The notes under the pieces are model-generated. The model made no database searches. It had not been told where the DNA came from and worked only from the letters and a program-made list of their open reading frames with translations. Made by a program: the position numbers and the translations under genes. From Metamycoplasma auris (GTDB taxonomy: Bacteria; Bacillota_I; Bacilli_A; Mycoplasmatales; Metamycoplasmataceae), in the NCBI RefSeq assembly GCF_003253435.1, contig NZ_QKUB01000008.1, positions 1 to 27,513 of the forward strand: a stretch of DNA of 27,513 nt, written 5' to 3'. The number at the start of each line of letters is the position of its first letter. Position 1 is the stretch's first letter. Positions 17,828 through 27,513 of the stretch are shown in pieces.

Positions 17828-19747
17828 ATGAGTATGTCTAATTATGAAGCAAATGATTTAAAAGTTCTAAAGGGCTTAGATGCAGTAATAAAAAGACCTG
17901 GAATGTATATTGGTTCAACTGATTCAAATGGTTTACACCACCTTATCTGAGAAATTTTTGATAACTCAATTGACGAAGCACTTGGTGGCTTTGCTGATAA
18001 TATCAAAGTGACACTAAAGAAAGATAATTCAATTATTATTGAAGATAATGGAAGAGGAATTCCGATTACAAAACATGAATCAGGAAAAAGTGGTGTCGAG
18101 TTAGTTTTTACTGAACTACATGCTGGCGGGAAATTTGGAAATGGTGCATATAAAACAAGTGGTGGTTTACATGGAGTAGGAGCCTCCGTTGTTAATGCCT
18201 TAAGTTCTAAATTAGAAGTAAGCGTTTTTAGAGATAAAAAAGAATACTTTACAGCTTTTAAACAAGAAGAAATTACAACTAAAACAACTTTAATTGGACC
18301 TAGTTCTAAAAAAGGAACAAGAGTCCAATTTTGACCTAATTTTGATATTTTTAAAAAATCAAAATTTTCTTCTGAAATAATCAAAGAAAAATTGAGGGAA
18401 GCTAGTTTTCTAATTTCAAATCTAAAAATAAATTACATCAATGAAATAACAAATGAAAATATTGTTTTTCAAACCAATGAGGGAATTAAAGAATATGTTA
18501 ACTTTGTTGGTGAAGGAAAGAAATTTATAAGTAATGTTTTTTATGCCTCAGGGATAGCAAAAAATAATATTGAAATTGAGATCTCAGTCGCATACACTGA
18601 AAGTTATAATGAAACTATATACTCATTTGTCAATAATGTTAAAACAAGAGATGGTGGAACGCATGAGACAGCATTTAAGGCTGCTTTAACTAAAACAATC
18701 AATGAATGATATTCAAAAAATACAAACTCAAAATCTAAAATTAGTTTTGATGGTTTGGATGTTAGAGAAGGAATCATTGCTGTTGTCTCATTAAAAGTTC
18801 CTGAGAGTATTCTTGAGTTTGTTGGACAAACAAAGGATAAATTAGGTTCTCCTGAAGCGCGTGAGGCAGTCGAGGATTTCTTTTCAGAAAAATTTAATTT
18901 TTATTTAAATGAAAATAAACAAGAAGCGGACAAAATCATTGAAAAAATTAAGCGTACCTATGAAGGTAGAATTGCTGCAAGAAATGCAAGAAATGAAGCT
19001 AGAAAAGTAAAAAATAAACTCGATACCAAAAAGATCCTATCAGGAAAACTAACACCTGCTCAATCAAAAATTTCTGCTGATAAAGAATTATTTTTGGTTG
19101 AAGGTGATTCAGCAGGTGGGTCAGCTAAAATGGGTCGAGACCGCAAAACACAAGCAATTTTGCCACTTCGTGGTGTTGTTATGAATACTGATAAGGTAAA
19201 ATTAATTGACATTCTTGCAAATGAAGAGTTAGCTACGATTATTAATACAATTGGTGCGGGAATTGGTGAAGACTTCGATCTAAAAAATTCACAATATGGA
19301 AAAATCATTATCATGACTGATGCTGATGTTGATGGTGCACATATTCAGATGCTACTTCTAACCTTCTTTTGAAGATATATGAAAAAATTAATTGAAGCTG
19401 GCATGATCTATATTGCATTACCTCCACTTTATAAAATAACAATTAAAAATGCAAATAATAAGAGTTTTTATGCATGAGATGAAGATGGATTGCGAGAAAT
19501 TACTTCCCAATATTCTCACTACGAAATTCAACGTTATAAAGGATTAGGAGAAATGAATGCCGACCAATTATGAGATACAACAATGAATCCAAAAACAAGA
19601 AATATCATTAAAGTAAGCATTGACAATCAAGCATTAACAGAGAGAAATATAACGACATTCATGAGTGACAACCCTGAAGCTAGAAAAACATGAATTAATG
19701 AAAATATTGACTTTTCAAGTATTGATGAATTTGAGATTCAAAAATAG
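17828..19747 (+). CDS. parE: DNA topoisomerase IV subunit B (ParE)
   Basis: The ATPase subunit of topoisomerase IV, which decatenates sister chromosomes. The 639-residue protein shows the GHKL ATPase motifs (DNSIDEALGG, EDNGRGIPI and GGLHGVGASVVNALS), the transducer domain, then the Toprim domain with EGDSAGGSAKMGRDR and the metal-binding DADVDGAHI. The C terminus has [20 protein letters not shown]. The sequence AHIQ after the Toprim Asp cluster and the adjacent ParC-type gene favour ParE over GyrB. Many Trp codons are TGA, one of them 17948-17950 in the first ATPase helix. The first ATG (17828) is taken as start; an ATG two codons later is equally possible. The parC start lies 11 nt after the stop. 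Confidence 0.94.
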
Positions 19748-19758
19748 GATAAAAATCT

Positions 19759-22563
19759 ATGGCTAAAGATAACAAAAAAGAATTTGAGGAAACAATTGAA
19801 AATATCATTGAGAAAAACATGATTGAAATCATGAATACAAGTTTTTCTCGTTTTTCAAAATACGTAATTCAGCAAAGAGCAATCCCTGATGCAAGAGATG
19901 GTCTAAAACCAGTACAGCGAAGAATTCTTTATTCAATGTGAAATTTAAAACTAAGAAACAAAGACCAATTTAAAAAATCTGCAAGAATAGTCGGAGATGT
20001 TTTAGGTAAATATCATCCACATGGCGATAGTTCAGTTTATGAAGCAATGGTTAGAATGGCGCAAGAATGAAAAAGTAACTATCCTCTTGTTCAGATGCAC
20101 GGAAATAAAGGTTCAATCGATGATGACCCAGCTGCTGCAATGCGTTATACCGAATCAAGATTAGAAAAAATAGCTGAGTATATGCTTAAGGATTTGGAAC
20201 GAAAAGTAGTTGCGATGATCCCTAATTTTGATGATTCAGAATATGAACCAGTTGTACTTCCTACTTTATTTCCTAATTTACTATTGAATGGTGCTGTTGG
20301 AATCGCATCAGGATTCGCAACCCAAATTCCTCCTCATAATCTTAATGAATTGATTGATGCAACAATTGCAATGATTAATAATAAAGATATAGATGTTGAA
20401 TCATTGATGAAATATGTAAAAGGTCCAGATTTTCCAACAGGTGGAATCATTCATGGCATAAATGGGATTAAAGAAGCATTCAAAAGTGGTAAGGGAAAAA
20501 TTAGTCTCTCAGCAAAATATAACTTCATCAAAAACAAAAAAGATAAGACAATTGGAATTGAAATAACTGAAATTCCATTTGGTGTTATTAAGTCAAAATT
20601 AGTTTTTGAAATTGATTCAATTATTGCTTCAAAAACGATTTCAGGAATTAAAGAAATAAGAGATCAATCAGATCGAGATGGTTTATCAATTTATATTGAT
20701 ATTGATGAAGATAGCAATGCTGAAGCAATTATTACTTATTTAATGAATAAGACCAAATTACGCATTAACTATGATTACAACATGATGGCAATATATAAAA
20801 GTGCACCGGTTCTACTTTCTTTGGATAAGGCAATTTATGCATTTTTAGAACATTTAAGTTTGATTAATACTAAAGGTATTAAATATGATTTAAAAAAATA
20901 TCAACTTCGTCATGAAATCATTAAAGGATTCATTAAGGTAGCTGAAATATCTGACCAAGTTATTAAATTAATCAAAGAAAGTGATAATTCTAAAAAAGGT
21001 GTCATTTCTGCACTGATGGATAAATTTCATTTTTCAGAAATTCAAGCAACCACAATTGCTGAATTAAGATTATATAAATTATCCAAGATGGATCAAATTG
21101 AATTTCAAAATGAAAAAAAATATCTTGAAGACCTCATTTCAAATTGCAAACTACTTTTAAATGATCAGCAAGAATTCAATAAATACTTAATTTCTCAATT
21201 AAATGAAATTAAAAATGAATTTGGAAAAGAAAGAAAGACTGAAATTCTAGACGAGTTAGTCAATAAAGAAGTTGATTATAAATCATTAACTAAAAACGAA
21301 GATTTTTATTTCTTTTTCTCACAAGATGGATACATTAAAAAAATCACTCCAAAAATCTTTAATTCAAATGACCTAAGTTCCTTTAGACTTAAAAATGATG
21401 ATGCGATTCTTTATTACAATAAAATAAATTCTCTTTCTAAAATTCTATTTTTTACAAATAAAGGTAATTTCTTTATCTTAGAAGCACATAGTCTAAAAGA
21501 TAATATTTGAAAAGAATTAGGTATTCATATTTCTTCATATATCAATCTTGATATCTATGAAAAAGTTATTCGTGTAATGGAAGTTTCTTCATTTGATACC
21601 TATCTTGATTTAATATTGATAACCAAATTTGGTTATGGAAAAAAAATTAAATTCAGTGACCTTGAATCAAAAATTTACAATCGAAAAAGAAGTTGTATTT
21701 CTTTAAAAAATGAAGATGATGAGTTAGTTGATGTCAAGTTTGGAAATAATGAAAAAGATATATTTATTCTTCTTAATAACGGACTTTATTTCTTAATTAA
21801 TGAAAATGAATTTTCATCGACACTAACGCTTAAAGCACAAGGAATCAAGTTACTACCAAAATTAAATAAAACTTATGTGGTCGCCTTTTGTACAATATCG
21901 AAATTCAATAAAATCTTAATGCTCACACAAGATGGAGTAACAAAAGTTTGAAATGCGGTTGATCTTGCTTATACTAATCGAACAAACCGCGGTACTTTTT
22001 TGTTTAATATCCTAAAAAATGTAAATTGCACACCAAAAAATCTTGAAGTAATAACTGATTCTTTGGAATTTATTTATACGAATAAGAACAATGAAGTAAC
22101 TGAATTTGATATAAATAAGATTGAAAATAACAATAAGAAAATAGACAAATTATCAAACAACTATATCGAAAGCAATAATTCTGGATATTTAATTCAACAT
22201 TTAAAAATTGAAGAATTAATTGATGTTGATGATGAAGAAAAAAAGAAATTAAGATCCTATTATCTTAAAAAACTTGATGATAATAAAACAATTATTGGTA
22301 ATCTTAAAGAAACCTTATTTCAAAGATATTATTCATTAAAAGAAGAAACAAAATATACCAATTCTCCTGTCAACTTCAAACATAATGAAAAGATTAATCT
22401 TTTTGAATTAGATAACAATGAAATAATTGAAACTACATCAAATAGTTTAGATAAAAATAGTTTGAAAAATAAACAAATAAATCTTGAAAATAAACTTAAG
22501 GCCATGGATAATATTGACCTAGATTCAATCGAAGAAAAAGTAAAGGAAATTACAAAAAAATAG
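19759..22563 (+). CDS. parC: DNA topoisomerase IV subunit A (ParC)
   Basis: The DNA-cleaving subunit of topoisomerase IV. The 934-residue protein starts with the ParC-type FSKYVIQQRAIPDARDGLKP and has the quinolone-resistance region HPHGDSSVYEAM, with Ser91 and Glu95 at the positions equivalent to E. coli ParC Ser80 and Glu84, the usual susceptible-type residues. Tyr130 in MRYTESRL is the catalytic tyrosine. HGNKGSIDDDPAAAMRY, rather than the GyrA version, confirms ParC. A winged-helix/tower core and a beta-pinwheel C-terminal domain follow. After about residue 795 comes a charged, Asn/Lys/Glu-rich tail of roughly 140 residues, which makes the protein longer than most ParC (about 750-880). 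AGGA, overlapping the parE stop, serves as ribosome binding site. Several TGA codons are Trp. Confidence 0.95.
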
Positions 22564-22564
22564 T

Positions 22565-22570
22565 TATAAT
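22565..22570 (+). promoter_or_regulatory. -10 element before the 41-codon ORF
   Basis: TATAATTTATAAT begins one base after the parC stop codon (TAG, 22561-22563), so it gives two overlapping TATAAT hexamers (22565-22570 and 22573-22578). It would start a transcript with a leader of about 45-57 nt for the small downstream ORF. The -35 region inside parC is poor. Confidence 0.45.
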
Positions 22571-22628
22571 TTATAATTATCTTTTTTGTTTATCTAAGGC
22601 ACTAAATGCAATTTTTGAAAGGAAAGCA

Positions 22629-22754
22629 ATGAGAAAAGATGTTAGACTAGCTAACAAAGTAAAGGCCGAAAAAAGAGCACACAAATTGGCTAAAGAAAGA
22701 GCTAGAGATCTAAGAAGAGCAGCAAGAAAAGCTGAATTAGAAACAAAAGAATAG
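22629..22754 (+). CDS. Small highly charged basic protein, unknown function
   Basis: A 41-codon ORF, starting MRKDVRLANKVKAEKRAH and ending with an acidic ELETKE. About half the residues are Lys, Arg, Glu or Asp, with Ala and Leu between them, so a single amphipathic or coiled-coil helix is likely, possibly binding nucleic acid. It has a strong ribosome binding site (AAAGGAAAG, a few bases from the ATG), a candidate promoter just after parC and a good terminator 20 nt after the stop, all of which argue for a real gene. The length and charge recall small ribosomal proteins such as bS21, but the bS21 N-terminal signature is missing and I do not assign it. No family is recognised. Confidence 0.65.
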   Translation: MRKDVRLANKVKAEKRAHKLAKERARDLRRAARKAELETKE

Positions 22755-22773
22755 TCATCATTTTCAATCGTAA

Positions 22774-22797
22774 AAAAAGTGCAAAAAGCACTTTTTT
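22774..22797. terminator. Bidirectional rho-independent terminator
   Basis: AAAAAGTGC (22774-22782) pairs with GCACTTTTT (22788-22796) around a 5-nt A loop, followed by T on the plus strand; on the minus strand the stem is followed by a T run as well. It can end both the plus-strand small ORF and the converging minus-strand S41-like gene. Confidence 0.85.
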
Positions 22798-22891
22798 ATT
22801 TTTCTTAAATGAAATAATAATTTAGCAAAAAAGAGATTGTAAATAACTAAATCTGATATTTCTTAGAATTAATTTTTTAACCTATATTAAA

Positions 22892-25078
22892 TTAGTGACT
22901 TATCTTTCTTTTTTTGATTTTTATAACTAAGAAAACAATAATCGAAACCAATAAGATTCCTAGTAAGCTTAAGATTGTAGATAAAGTAATTACTAATTTT
23001 CTTTGTTTATTTAGCTTGAATATTTTTTCTGTATTTTCAGTATCCATATGTGGATTTCTGTTTGGTTTTTTATATTCTTTTTCTTCTTCTTTTAAACTAA
23101 AGAATAATTTTATTTCTCCATGATAGCCTAAAGCATTGTCCTTAACCATCAATATAATTTCATACTTATTTGGTTGATTTTCCAATTTTCTTAATGAATG
23201 AAACTCAATATCTCAGATATCAAGATTGAAGGCATTGTTTTTTTTCTTGATTTCTTCATATAAGAATAGTTTTTCTTTGGATGCTATTTCTCCTAGATTG
23301 GTATTCTTAATTAAATGAGATATATTTAATCGATCGTTAGTTTCTTTGTTTACTATAGATTCAATATAATCTAAATTATATAATTTGTCCTGATCCTTAT
23401 AAATATCTCCTTCAAAAGGAATATCAGGTTTAACTCCTAATTCAATTGAGTTGAAATTTTTATCCGTAAATACATTATTACTACTTAATTGAATAATATC
23501 TCCAGTTGGTAGAATTGCATAATTTATTGCCGAAGCACCACCAAATGTTTTATATCCAATTACTTTTGCAACATTATTATCTTTTGCCATTTGTGGAAAA
23601 ATGTTAGCGGCTGAAAATGAATATGGAGATGTTAATATAAAATAATTAAAATCATATTTGGGATATTTTGATTTAATTTCTTCAATTCTTTTTTCTTTAG
23701 TTAATGGATTATATAAATATGAATAAAAAGGTTTATCTGTCATAAAACCCATAATTTCATAAGCACTTCCTATATATCCACCTGTATTAACAGTAACATT
23801 GAAGACAATGTTTTTAACACCTTGATTTTTTGCAATCTCTAAACTCTTTTGAATTTCTTTTGTTGTATTCCTATCAAATGCACGAAAAGAAATTATTGCT
23901 GTTTTTCTATCTGGTGTATATGTAATGCTATATTCAACTTTTCCAAAATCTCTTTTTCCTAATTCATTTTCAATTTCAGCACGCTTTTGAAGTCGTTCAG
24001 TCTTTTTAAATTCTCTTTCAATATATTTAACTGCTGAATTATCATAATTATAATAACCATCAAGAATAAATGATGAATGTAAATCTCCTAGATCATTGAT
24101 AATATCTTTTGTCGCCAAATAGTGATTATCATCTTCACCTAAAATATCATTCTCATAGACACTAATGAATTCTTTATATGATTTATTGTCTTTTAACTTT
24201 ATTCCATAATAATAATCAAATAAGAAGGAAAAATACTTATATTGAAATTCTTTAAGTCCAGTAGGTATTTGTTCATTATTTGCCTTCGAACTTTTTAATC
24301 TAACTGGTCCAAATGCATCTGATAATGTTTCAGTGTAATTAAATAAATTAAATATTTCACCATTGAAGTATGTTTGATAATTTGATTCATTTAAGAAAAG
24401 TTGATTTAATAGTACCAATGGTAAATATAAGTCATTTTCATTTTTTAAGATATCAATTCCATATTCTTTCAAGTCATAACTAAATGTTGTTTGACTATTA
24501 ATATTCTTAGAGGATAAAAAATCAATTTCAAGTTCTTCTTCTCCTCTTCTATAATCTTTTAGGATCTCAATAAAAAACTTGTAATTTGAAACATTAATTT
24601 TATTTGTTCTAAAATCAATCTCAAGTGTATATTCAACTATTTTTTTATCACTTATATTGCTCTCATTAACAAATTCATTTGTTAACTTTAAAATTACTTT
24701 GTTATCCTTAAAAAAGTGATCTAAAACCTTTTTATTCTTGTATTTTTTATTATTAATTTCAACTAATTTAGTTTCAGTATTTTGAAAATTTGTCACACTT
24801 TTTATTGCTGTTAGAAATTCTTTAATTCCAATATAGGCTACATCATTATGAAGGAATAAGTTAACTTCCTTAAGCCGATTTTTATTATTTTTAATTAAAT
24901 CTATAAAATCGTATTTTTGTAGTTTTATTGTAGCATTTGAATTTCGATTTAAAGCAACGTTTCGCTTATCTAAATGCTTACTCTTAATTCTGTTACATGT
25001 AGTGGAAGATAAAAGAGATATTGGTAAAATAGAGGATACCAATAAGGATAAGATAAAATGTTTTTTACCTAATTTCAT
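22892..25078 (-). CDS. S41-peptidase-like surface protein with C-terminal membrane anchor
   Basis: A 728-residue protein with an N-terminal signal peptide (MKLGKKHFILSLLVSS) ending in a poor lipobox, SSTTC (Cys28). A long N-terminal region of unknown fold is followed by a Peptidase_S41 domain at about residues 380-590: NIVFNVTVNTGGYIGSA, ILTSPYSFSAANIF with the expected nucleophile Ser489, GYKTFGGAS and ELGVKPDIPF. The Lys of the CtpA-type FGKG motif is replaced (FGGA), so a Ser-Lys dyad is not present. A Trp TGA at 23215-23213 joins this to a C-terminal extension with one transmembrane helix and KIKKRK at the end, giving a surface domain with a cytoplasmic tail. A paralogue lies upstream at 25248-27266. 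The substrate is unknown. Confidence 0.8.
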
Positions 25079-25247
25079 TAGCTTAAATTTTACATTAAAT
25101 TTTCAAACATCCTTAGCAATTATGAAATTTTTAAATTTATCTACTTAATGTAGTGCTTAATAACATCATTTAATTAAGAAAAAAGAATTAAAATTTCAAT
25201 CTAATTGATTTTTATTGCCTAAATTAGACTTAAATTCGAAACTTATT

Positions 25248-27266
25248 TTAATTATTTTTGTTGATTAATGTAGATATGTACTCAATATCAAATAATTTTT
25301 CAAATACACCATTTTCTTCTTTTGTAAAATCAATATCCGGAATTACTCCTAATTCATATGATTCAAAGTTTTGATTGGTTAGAACATTATTACTACTCAA
25401 ACGAATAATATTACCAGTTGGAAGAATTGAAAATCTAACGATTGAAGCGCCACCTGCTGATTGATAACCAATTATTTTAGCAAGTTTATTTTCTTTTGCA
25501 ACAGCTGCTAGCATATTACTTGCAGAATATGTTATTGGGGAAACTAAAATATAATATTTAAAATCATCATATTTGCCAATACTTGATTTAATTTCTGTTA
25601 GTATTTTTTCTTTTGCAAGTGGGTTATATTCATAGTATTTAAAATATTGATCTGTCATAAACCCAAATAATTCTCAAGTAGCTTGTACTGAACCGCCCTG
25701 ATTAAGTGCTAAGTTAAGAACAATGTTTTTTATTCCTTGTTCTTTTGCTTCTTTTAAATCTTTTTTAAGATAGGTTTCTATAGTCTCTCTTGTAATAATA
25801 TTAAAATTAATCATTCGAGTTTTTTTATCTTTAGAATCCAAAATTGAAATACCCTCAAAACCTAATTTTATTTCTAAATTATGTAACTTATCATCAATCT
25901 CATAGAATCTTTTTGTTCTTTCTTTGGCAATCTTTTTTAGATTTTTTATATTAATTGCACGACTATAATTATTATAATTTGCTTCTTTTTCATACAAACC
26001 TTGCATTAAGACCTTAGTATGTATGTCATCTAAGTCATTAATTAGATGATGAAGCGCTTGATAGTGCTCATCATTAGATCCAAGAAGTTTATTTTTATAA
26101 TTAGAAAGTAATTTTAAAAAATGGTTATTGTTCTTAAATTTAATGCCATAGAAGTTATCAAGTAAAAAATATAAATAGTTATATTGAAATTCCTTAAGTT
26201 TACTTGGAATTTCTTCTTTATCCAGTTGATTTTTAAGAATTTTATGTTTTATTTCTTTAAATTCTTCTCTTCCCTTATGCACATCAAGATAACTAAGTAA
26301 GAAGATTTCATCTTCATTAAAATAAAATGCATTTTCATATTCAGCTAAAATTATTTGATTTAATAAATTAAATGGAATAAAAATTTGATTATCAATTCTT
26401 AGCATCTTAAGATTGTATTTATTTAAATCAATCACAATTTCATTCTTAAAATCTTGATATTTAAAATCTAAATATGATTCATACTCATAAGGATTAATTA
26501 ACTTAAAAAATAAGTAGTTTGAAATGCTAATTTTATTGATTGCTGAATCAAATTTGATTCAAGATTTGATTTCAAAATCCTTATTATTTGTATCCTTTTT
26601 TTGATATTTGCATGATAGTGTAACAATTAATTCTTTATTGTTAGTTTCATAATTTAAGTTTTTAGTTAAATCATATTTTTCTTCATTAAACTTTATATTT
26701 TCATTTTTTTCATTCAGTAGAGTTAATTCTTCTACTAATTTAAAAAAATCTTTAATTTCAACATAACTAATTTCATCATTATTTAAAAGTTTTAAACTTT
26801 TAGTTCTTAGAGCAATAGTATCAATCAGTGAATGAACTGGATAACTAGAATATTTAAAGTATTTTAGATATATATTTAAATTCTGCTTAACAATCAAATC
26901 TTTTTTTAATTTATTCTTAAATTCCTTATCTAAATAATAACCTTCAAAAATATAATTTTCTCTTTGAATTAATTCAGGTTTTAATGTCGTATTTGCTTTT
27001 ATATTAGAAGTCTTTAATAATTTGTCATCAACAAAATAATTAACTAAAAAGAATTCATTGTTATTTTTTTCATTCTTGTCTTTGGGATTAATATGATTTG
27101 AAGGAAAAGTTGGTTCTAGTGGCACTAGAGGTCTAATATTAGAATTTGGATTTTTATTAGTTTGATTATTTTCCTGAGTCTTACAGGATACTAAAAATAT
27201 CGGAAAGAAACTCAATAAACTCATTGAGTTAACCAAGATAAAAGATTTGAACTTATTCTCTTTCAT
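25248..27266 (-). CDS. S41-peptidase-like lipoprotein with InlB-type B-repeat
   Basis: A 672-residue predicted lipoprotein, paralogous to the gene at 22892-25078. The signal peptide ends in the lipobox LVSC (Cys28), followed by an Asn/Pro/Lys-rich linker. Residues of about 72-136 match the Listeria-Bacteroides (InlB B-type, Flg_new) repeat: LVNYFVDDKLLKTSNIKAN, then YIFEGYYLDKEFKN and LNIYLKY. After a region shared with the paralogue comes the S41-like domain: NIVLNLALNQGGSVQATW, SPITYSASNM with the putative nucleophile Ser581, GYQSAGGAS and ELGVIPDIDF. There is no C-terminal transmembrane helix. Three apparent breaks near 25672, 26434 and 26560 are TGA-Trp codons or alternative start artefacts; I read 26436-26561 codon by codon and found no true stop. 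Ribosome binding site is weak. Confidence 0.82.
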
Positions 27267-27281
27267 TTTCTAACTGAAATA

Positions 27282-27287
27282 ATTATA
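27282..27287 (-). promoter_or_regulatory. -10 element of the B-repeat S41-like gene
   Basis: A TATAAT lies 15 nt before the ATG at 27266, predicting a very short leader of about 8-10 nt with no clear ribosome binding site. The -35 region is not recognisable. Confidence 0.45.
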
Positions 27288-27336
27288 AATAAGTTAAGTT
27301 ATTAGATTAGATAAATTAATAAAACTTCTAATAAAT

Positions 27337-27420
27337 AGTCTCAAAAAAACTAGAATATTTAACCGATATAGCTATCTCTGAATTTAATAAATGACAACAA
27401 AAAGAGGTCATTTTTTATAA
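27337..27420. repeat. Degenerate copy A of an ~80-bp tandem element
   Basis: It aligns with 27428-27504 over most of its length: AGTC, an A run, AGAATATTTAAC against GGAATGTTTAAC, GAATTTAAT against AAATTTAAT, GACAAC, and TTTTATAA at the end. Differences are mainly A for G and T for C, so copy A looks like an AT-decayed version. It contains its own short hairpin, AAATGAC (27389-27395) with GTCATTT (27407-27413), followed by T. Confidence 0.6.
27389..27416 (+). terminator. Terminator-like hairpin in repeat copy A
   Basis: AAATGAC pairs with GTCATTT around an 11-nt loop, followed by T (six in a row from 27411). It reads as a plus-strand terminator, but no plus-strand gene lies upstream in this window, so its role is unclear. 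Confidence 0.5.
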
Positions 27421-27427
27421 TTTGCAG

Positions 27428-27504
27428 AGTCCCCCAAAAACCGGAATGTTTAACTGCTGTGGTTGTCCCTAAATTTAATTGGGGACAACCCAGCGGTTTT
27501 ATAA
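27428..27504. repeat. GC-richer copy B of the tandem element, with a long hairpin
   Basis: The second unit of the pair, 91 bp from copy A. It is much richer in G and C than the surrounding DNA (CCCCC, CCGG, GGGGAC). A 17-bp stem with one bulged T pairs 27452-27469 with 27482-27498 around a 12-nt loop and is followed by TTTT. It could be a terminator, an end of an insertion sequence, or part of a larger repeat family cut by the window edge. Confidence 0.6.
27452..27501 (+). terminator. Strong stem-loop followed by T4 (terminator-like)
   Basis: AACTGCTG-T-GGTTGTCCC pairs with GGGACAACC-CAGCGGTT (one T-G wobble), followed by a short T run (27497-27500, the first two in the stem). As there is no plus-strand gene before it, it may act as a structural or mobile-element feature rather than as a simple terminator. 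Confidence 0.45.
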
Positions 27505-27513
27505 CTAATTCGT

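Noticed and set aside
17842..18384. A 180-codon open frame antisense to parE
   Set aside because: It is a shadow of the conserved ParE ATPase domain on the other strand and has no ribosome binding site or family resemblance. The same applies to antisense frames at 17282-17677 (opposite thiI), 19060-19314, 15306-15530 and 5317-5514.
22629..22754. Annotation of the 41-codon ORF as ribosomal protein bS21 (rpsU)
   Set aside because: The size and basic character fit loosely, but the conserved bS21 N-terminal half (ALRRFKR-type segment) is absent.
25248..27266. The upstream S41-like gene seems split into three pieces, suggesting a decayed copy
   Set aside because: All pieces share one frame; I translated across 26436-26561 and 25659-25673 and found only TGA (Trp).
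1..27513. CRISPR array, tRNA genes, T-box or other riboswitch (notably upstream of alaS and mnmA)
   Set aside because: No regularly spaced repeats, no tRNA cloverleaf and no T-box-like conserved core were found in the intergenic regions read.
27428..27513. C-terminal coding remnant of a transposase on the minus strand
   Set aside because: One frame stays open for a short distance, but it shows no recognisable transposase motif and is explained by the hairpin repeat; without sequence beyond the edge it cannot be supported.

Overview
The window is AT-rich mycoplasma (Mollicutes) DNA that uses UGA for tryptophan. Nearly every long gene is read through several in-frame TGA codons at conserved Trp positions (for example VVWP in SecE, VVIEW in TsaE, and the Trp of the ParE ATPase helix), while TAA and TAG serve as stops. 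Compact operons, short start/stop overlaps, no full cell-wall pathway and several surface lipoproteins fit the same picture. The exact species cannot be read from the sequence; a hominis-cluster mycoplasma is a guess.

Layout. Positions 1-139 look like the minus-strand leader of an rRNA transcription unit that lies beyond the left edge: a boxA-like element and a leader hairpin. From 361 to 16214 all genes are on the minus strand, in five blocks: mnmA-alaS-ruvX-DUF1292-putative methyltransferase-greA; gdpP-rplI-dnaB-yitT-like; a fused tsaE/tsaB gene-tsaD-engB; a single coiled-coil lipoprotein; and rpmG-secE-nusG. From 16497 to 22754 the genes are on the plus strand: thiI, parE-parC and a 41-codon basic ORF. 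From 22892 to 27266 two long paralogous S41-peptidase-like surface proteins lie on the minus strand. The right edge carries two degenerate tandem copies of a hairpin-bearing element of about 80 bp.

How the genes work together. Translation quality and tRNA modification dominate: AlaRS, MnmA (s2U34), ThiI (s4U8), the t6A37 enzymes TsaE/B/D, ribosomal proteins bL9 and bL33, and EngB for 50S assembly. Transcription factors GreA and NusG, the SecE translocase subunit, replicative helicase DnaB, topoisomerase IV (ParE/ParC), the Holliday-junction resolvase homologue RuvX and the c-di-AMP phosphodiesterase GdpP fill out a housekeeping region. Several blocks keep the gene order known from Bacillus subtilis (alaS-ruvX-yrzB-methyltransferase-greA; gdpP-rplI-dnaB; tsaE-tsaB-tsaD; rpmG-secE-nusG), so this is mostly ancestral core with accessory surface genes at its right end.

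Most notable observations: (1) tsaE and tsaB are one uninterrupted 319-codon reading frame; (2) three operons (gdpP, rpmG, parE) have a TATAATTTA -10 element only 7-9 nt before an ATG without a ribosome binding site, which predicts leaderless or nearly leaderless mRNAs; (3) the two S41-like proteins have different membrane anchors, and one carries an InlB-type B-repeat; (4) the terminal tandem hairpin repeat; (5) the small charged ORF with its own signals. No tRNA gene, CRISPR array or complete insertion sequence was seen.
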